Origin: UBA3076 sp964646435
Lineage (GTDB): Bacteria > Desulfobacterota > Dissulfuribacteria > Dissulfuribacterales > UBA3076
NCBI GenBank assembly: GCA_964646435.1
Contig: CAZYEJ010000008.1
Location: 1-56,370, forward strand
Length of the DNA: 56,370 nucleotides
Reading direction: 5' to 3'
Positions 53,076 through 56,370 of the stretch are shown piece by piece. Position numbers and translations under genes: made by a program. The first letter of the stretch is position 1. Every line of letters begins with the position of its first letter. The notes beneath the pieces were generated by a model that ran no database searches, had not been told where the DNA came from, and saw nothing but the letters and a program-made list of their open reading frames with translations.

Positions 53076-54257
53076 TTACCTTCGATGCTGTTTTATGATC
53101 TTTTTGAGTGCCTCTGCCACATCTTCCTGGTCCTTTTTTTCAAGTAGTGGGTAAAGAGAAAGCGAGAAGAGCCGTTCACTGTTCCACTCGGTATTGGGAA
53201 ATACGCCGGGCCTATAGCCGTATTTTTCCCGATAGAAACGCTGAAGGTGGATTGCCGGAAAATGGAGGCCGGTGCCAATATTTTCTTCCTGCAGGGCCGC
53301 AAGAAATCCGTCGCGATCAATTGTCAGGGCCTCGATCTCAAGACGCACCACATAAAGATGCCAGGCGTGGTGATGTGGATAGGGAGCCTGGCCCAGGGGG
53401 CGGATCTCTGGGATTTCTGCCAGGAGCCGGTGGTAGTTTTCGGCAAGCTCTGCCCGCCTCCGGTTAAATTCCTGAACGCGTGCTAGCTGGTGAATCCCGA
53501 TAGCAGCCTGAAGGTCCAACATGTTGTATTTATAGCCCGGCTCCTCGACCTCGTATTGCGGAACTCCGCCCTTGGAGTAACGTTTCCAGGCATCCCGCGA
53601 AATACCATGAAAGCGGAGTCTGCGCATCCTTTTAGCCTTTTCAGAATCGTTGCAGAGGACCATCCCACCCTCGCCGGTGGTCATGTTTTTGATAGGATGG
53701 AAGCTGAATACAGCGAATTCACTGTCTGAGCCAACTAACCTGCCACGGTAGACAGTGCCCACGGCATGGGCCGCGTCTTCAATGAGGCTGAGCCCTCTTG
53801 CCTGGCACATCTCTTTTATTGGATCCAGGTCGCATGGAGCTCCTGTAAAGTGTACAGGGATAACTGCCCGAGTCCTTGAAGACAGGTGTTTTTCTATCTC
53901 AGTCGGATCAATCTGCAGGGTCTCCCGGTCCACATCCGCAAAGACCGGTCGTGCACCGCACAATTCAATAATATTTACTGTAGAGGGCCAGGTTATTGAA
54001 GTTGTAATGACCTCATCTCCCTGGGCCAGATCCAGTGTAGCCACTGCCAAGTGTAACCCGGCAGTGGCAGAATTTACAGCGATGGCTTCCTTATTTCCAC
54101 TCCATTGCAAGAACTCGTTCTCAAAACGAACAACCTTGGGACCGGTAGTCAGCCAGCCGGAGCGTAGGCTGTCCACCACCTCATCTATTTCCGCCTGGCC
54201 GATAGTCGGGCGGGAAAACGGCAAAAAAACGGATCGCACACGAACTTTGTCTGTCAT
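53076..54257 (-). CDS. arnB: ArnB: UDP-4-amino-4-deoxy-L-arabinose aminotransferase
   Basis: PLP-dependent sugar aminotransferase of 393 residues of the DegT/DnrJ/EryC1/StrS group. The PLP lysine is in FSFHPIKNMTTGEGG, with HFTGAPCDLDPI and EDAAHAVG before it. It aminates the UDP-4-keto-pentose made by ArnA. Its start lies two bases after the arnE-like stop, and the two genes form a separate minus-strand operon from arnC-arnD. Confidence 0.9.
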   Translation of the reverse strand: MTDKVRVRSVFLPFSRPTIGQAEIDEVVDSLRSGWLTTGPKVVRFENEFLQWSGNKEAIAVNSATAGLHLAVATLDLAQGDEVITTSITWPSTVNIIELCGARPVFADVDRETLQIDPTEIEKHLSSRTRAVIPVHFTGAPCDLDPIKEMCQARGLSLIEDAAHAVGTVYRGRLVGSDSEFAVFSFHPIKNMTTGEGGMVLCNDSEKAKRMRRLRFHGISRDAWKRYSKGGVPQYEVEEPGYKYNMLDLQAAIGIHQLARVQEFNRRRAELAENYHRLLAEIPEIRPLGQAPYPHHHAWHLYVVRLEIEALTIDRDGFLAALQEENIGTGLHFPAIHLQRFYREKYGYRPGVFPNTEWNSERLFSLSLYPLLEKKDQEDVAEALKKIIKQHRR

Positions 54258-54259
54258 TA

Positions 54260-54631
54260 TTATACATTCCTTGTAATGAGATATACACCCAGGCAGATTA
54301 TCAGTATGCCTGCCCAGCGTTCAGGCCCAAGGACTTCGTCGAAAAAAAACCGTCCTGCAAAGGCAGTCACGATGTAGCCCACGCTCAGGAGTGGATAGGC
54401 ATAACTCACGTCCACCCTGGAGAGGACCATCAACCACACAATGACACTCACCACATAACAGAGTATACCTATCATCACAAAAGGATTTAGTGCTACTTTT
54501 ACCCCGATGGGTAAAATATTTTGAATGGAAAATTCAAAATGGCCTATGTTGCGCATGCCCTGTTTGAGGACAATTTGAGCACAGGCATTCAGCAAGACTC
54601 CTAGCAGGATCAACGGCAAGTATCTGTTCAT
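54260..54631 (-). CDS. arnE: ArnE-like SMR-family flippase subunit
   Basis: A 123-residue protein with four transmembrane helices of the small multidrug resistance fold; GILCYVVSVIVWLMVLSRVD and YPLLSVGYIVTAFAGRFFFDE are typical. ArnE and ArnF together flip undecaprenyl-phosphate-Ara4N in E. coli. Only one subunit gene is here, so it may homodimerise or its partner may be elsewhere. It is first in its operon, ahead of arnB. Confidence 0.8.
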   Translation of the reverse strand: MNRYLPLILLGVLLNACAQIVLKQGMRNIGHFEFSIQNILPIGVKVALNPFVMIGILCYVVSVIVWLMVLSRVDVSYAYPLLSVGYIVTAFAGRFFFDEVLGPERWAGILIICLGVYLITRNV

Positions 54632-54680
54632 TTCTCTTTCACCTAATAAATTGGCACTCTTCCTTTATCAACCGACAAAA

Positions 54681-54727
54681 GAAATTACACGACAATCAGT
54701 ACCATGTCATCAGAATCGAATAAAGAC
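54681..54727 (-). promoter_or_regulatory. Conserved element upstream of arnE, copy of the msbA upstream block
   Basis: A block of about 47 bases (GAAATTACACGACAATCAG ... TCATCAGAATCGAATAAAG) near-identical to 43173-43220. It is 50 bases before the arnE start, while the msbA copy is 8 bases before its start. It may hold a shared promoter or operator, or be a dispersed repeat. Confidence 0.4.
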
Positions 54728-54736
54728 CGGCACTAA

Positions 54737-54894
54737 CCTAAGTTGAGCAATTAGCTTTTAGCCATTAGCTTTTAGCTTTTAAAAATTAGGGCATTACGTT
54801 AATTAGAAATAACACCCAATGGGTAAAAATTTGTAATAGTAAAACATCCTGTAATCATTAAACTAATAGCTAACCGCTAATCGCTCAATTTAGG
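54737..54894. mobile_element. MITE-like element, family C, with 5-base target duplication
   Basis: A 158-base element with inverted ends CCTAAGTTGAGCAATTAGC and CCTAAATTGAGCGATTAGC (right end read on the other strand). The five bases ACTAA occur on both sides (54732-54736 and 54895-54899). The centre is AT-rich and has no gene. Found in the 586-base gap 54632-55217, which holds only repeats and the ispH and arnE upstream regions. Confidence 0.65.
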
Positions 54895-54976
54895 ACTAAA
54901 TAAAGATACCCATTTGTTATTGAGAAAACGTGAGATTGTGGTATTTGTTCGATAAATAGGTACAATAAAAATGTTA

Positions 54977-55163
54977 GGTATCCTTCATGGCAAGCCAAAA
55001 GTAGTTTACACTTTGTTCATCCGTACTTTGGCGGTAAAATTTGAAATTAGAGCTGATTAATCCAGTTTTTATCCAATTTCTAGTTTCCAGTTTTGGCATC
55101 CAGCATTTAATTCTGTAATGCACCTTTTGGGGAATAAGTGTAAACTGATGAATGAAGGATGCC
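54977..55163 (+). mobile_element. MITE-like element, family B, copy 2, with 8-base target duplication
   Basis: A 187-base element with the same ends as 33920-34121: left GGTATCCTTCATGGC, then AGTTTACACTTTGTTC; right AAGTGTAAACTGATG, then AATGAAGGATGCC. It is flanked by AAATGTTA on both sides (54969-54976 and 55164-55171). It has no transposase gene and no long frame. It ends 54 bases before the ispH start, so ispH's promoter lies in or across the element. Confidence 0.85.
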
Positions 55164-55217
55164 AAATGTTATACTTTTTTCTTTCAATTTTCGATATGGA
55201 GAATGATGGAGTAGGAA

Positions 55218-56138
55218 ATGGAAATCATTCTGGCCAACCCGAGGGGATTTTGTGCGGGTGTGATCCGGGCCATCAAGACGGTCCAGCTCACTCTCGAGAA
55301 ATACGGCGCGCCTGTGTATGTCCTGCATGAAATTGTTCACAACAAGCACGTGATCCGGGAACTTCAGGAGCAGGGCACGGTTTTTGTGGAACATCTCTCT
55401 GATATTCCGACAGGGGCCGTTGCCATTTTCAGCGCTCATGGTGTCGCCAGGTCTGTAGAAGAACAAGCGGCCGAACTGGGGCTCAGGACCATCGACGCAA
55501 CATGTCCTCTTGTGGCCAGTGTCCACAGAATGGTGGAAAAATATCATGAGGAAGAATACGATGTGGTCATCATCGGCCATCATGATCATCCTGAAGTGGA
55601 GGGAAGTGCCGGAAGAATCGATGGACATGTCCATCTCATAGCAACCGTTGACGAAGTCAAGACCTTGCAGGTGAATGATTCCGCACGTATGGCCTATGTC
55701 ACCCAGACCACCCTAAGCCAGGATGATATTGCCGGAGTGCTCCAGGCCCTGGAGGAGCGATTTCCGAGTATCAAGGGACCGACCTCAAATATCTGTTACG
55801 CTACCCAGAATCGGCAAAATGCCGTGAAGGAGCTGGCCGGCAAAGCAGACCTGCTCTTTGTAGTAGGCTCAAAAAACAGTTCCAACTCCAACCGGCTCAA
55901 GGAAGTGGGAATGCGCCAGAGAATTGACTGCTATCTGATCGATGATGCCGGCGATATTGATCCGGCCTGGCTTGAAGGTGTACTATGTGTTGGAGTGACG
56001 GCTGGCGCCTCCGCCCCGGAGCGTCTGGTTGATGGTGTAATTCTTTGGCTGCATGACCACGGGGCAACAACGTTTCACGAGATGGCCGGTAAGAAAGAAA
56101 AGGTGAGGTTTATGCCGGCGGAGCTTGAAGAGTACTAG
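55218..56138 (+). CDS. ispH: 4-hydroxy-3-methylbut-2-enyl diphosphate reductase
   Basis: Last enzyme of the MEP isoprenoid pathway, giving IPP and DMAPP with a 4Fe-4S cluster held by three cysteines: Cys12 (PRGFCAGV), Cys96 (DATCPLV) and Cys193 (NICYATQNRQ). The HEIVHNKHV and SAHGV segments hold the substrate-binding His residues. The 306-residue length is normal for IspH. It is the only gene in its region and may depend on a promoter altered by the family-B element before it. It ends with TAG, and its last base begins the palindromic repeat at 56138. Confidence 0.93.
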   Translation: MEIILANPRGFCAGVIRAIKTVQLTLEKYGAPVYVLHEIVHNKHVIRELQEQGTVFVEHLSDIPTGAVAIFSAHGVARSVEEQAAELGLRTIDATCPLVASVHRMVEKYHEEEYDVVIIGHHDHPEVEGSAGRIDGHVHLIATVDEVKTLQVNDSARMAYVTQTTLSQDDIAGVLQALEERFPSIKGPTSNICYATQNRQNAVKELAGKADLLFVVGSKNSSNSNRLKEVGMRQRIDCYLIDDAGDIDPAWLEGVLCVGVTAGASAPERLVDGVILWLHDHGATTFHEMAGKKEKVRFMPAELEEY

Positions 56139-56246
56139 TAAGCGTTCACAGGGCACCGCATCTGCTTTGTTGTCGGGCACTTGAAGTACAGATAGTACGT
56201 CTACGTACCCTCCGCCTCGCATCTGCAGCACACAGTAAACGCTTAC
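56138..56246. repeat. Full long palindromic repeat, partner of the window start
   Basis: A 109-base imperfect palindrome with ends GTAAGCGTTCAC and GTAAACGCTTAC and a centre with GTACGTCTACGTAC. The first 52 bases are the exact reverse complement of 1-52. It begins at the last base of the ispH stop and lies in the gap before a possible gene start at 56330. Confidence 0.8.
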
Positions 56247-56329
56247 AGCTTGGTGGGTTGCGGTAAAACGGGCGTTCTAACCCCGTGAACGGTTGAGTAT
56301 TAAATGGTTACGAAGCGATGAGAGAAGAT

Positions 56330-56370
56330 ATGGAAAAATCAGCCATGCCTGTATCAGGAAGCCATCCTCC
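56330..56370 (+). CDS. Possible start of a gene cut by the window end
   Basis: An ATG at 56330 (MEKSAMPVSG and on) follows GAGAGAAG at a suitable distance and stays open to the last base. Fewer than 14 codons are visible, so no identity can be given. Confidence 0.3.
   Translation, partial: MEKSAMPVSGSHP

Noticed and set aside
1..56189. The window ends as inverted repeats of a large transposon
   Set aside because: There is no transposase or integrase, and the right-hand repeat is an internal palindrome rather than a terminal arm. A dispersed repeat explains it better.
1..56370. tRNA, rRNA or CRISPR arrays
   Set aside because: No cloverleaf, no rRNA-like conserved block and no regularly spaced repeat with spacers was found. 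The short repeats present are isolated palindromes or MITE-like elements.

Overview
The window looks like part of a Gram-negative, anaerobic Desulfobacterota-type (deltaproteobacterial) chromosome. The evidence is a complete set of LPS/lipid A genes, a corrinoid-activator-type ASKHA ferredoxin protein, the cobalamin-ring enzyme CobJ, a FliA-type sigma factor and many short palindromic intergenic repeats. No ribosomal marker is present, so the taxonomy is inference. TGA, TAA and TAG are all used as stops.

Region 1 (1-9.7 kb) is housekeeping and mixed: cobJ, a FliL-like protein, fliA, a nitrilase/RfaE2-type nucleotidyltransferase fusion, a GalE-like epimerase, the ASKHA ferredoxin protein and a large uncharacterised protein.

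Region 2 (9.8-24 kb) is a sphingolipid locus. All five gene types needed for bacterial ceramide synthesis are present: a fatty acyl-AMP ligase/acyl-ACP synthetase, an extended SDR of CerR type, a dedicated ACP, serine palmitoyltransferase and a GNAT-type ceramide synthase. Around them are headgroup-type genes: a Tam41-like CTP-dependent lipid nucleotidyltransferase coupled to a CDP-alcohol phosphotransferase, two small-molecule nucleotidyltransferases, a metallophosphoesterase and a PLD-superfamily protein. LptF- and LptG-like permeases lie among them.

Region 3 (24-32 kb) continues on the same strand with almost no gaps into a nonulosonic (sialic-like) acid module: a surface-carbohydrate protein, a Gfo/Idh oxidoreductase, a NeuB-cupin fusion, a HAD phosphatase, an APH-like kinase, a GT4 glycosyltransferase and a NeuA-type CMP-sugar synthetase. 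From 18.6 to 32.0 kb this reads as one long transcription unit. The most interesting hypothesis in the window is therefore a nonulosonate-decorated (ganglioside-like) bacterial sphingolipid.

Region 4 (32-41 kb) holds LPS core and O-antigen genes: a WaaP/InaA-like kinase, a GT9 heptosyltransferase, an unusual tandem kinase-fold protein, an O-antigen ligase/polymerase, a Kps-like transferase and a WaaG-like GT4. Two MITE-like elements lie next to each other in the gap before the heptosyltransferase gene.

Region 5 (41-54.6 kb) is lipid A export and aminoarabinose modification: msbA, an AglD-like membrane protein, arnD, arnA split into two genes, arnT, arnC, and separately arnB and a single arnE-like gene. 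Between the two arn blocks lies a plus-strand operon of an isoprenylcysteine-methyltransferase-family membrane enzyme (possibly a lipid A phosphate methyltransferase), a response regulator broken by one in-frame TAG, and its histidine kinase. Region 6 (54.6-56.4 kb) has two more MITE-like elements, ispH, and a palindromic repeat whose half also forms the first 52 bases of the window.
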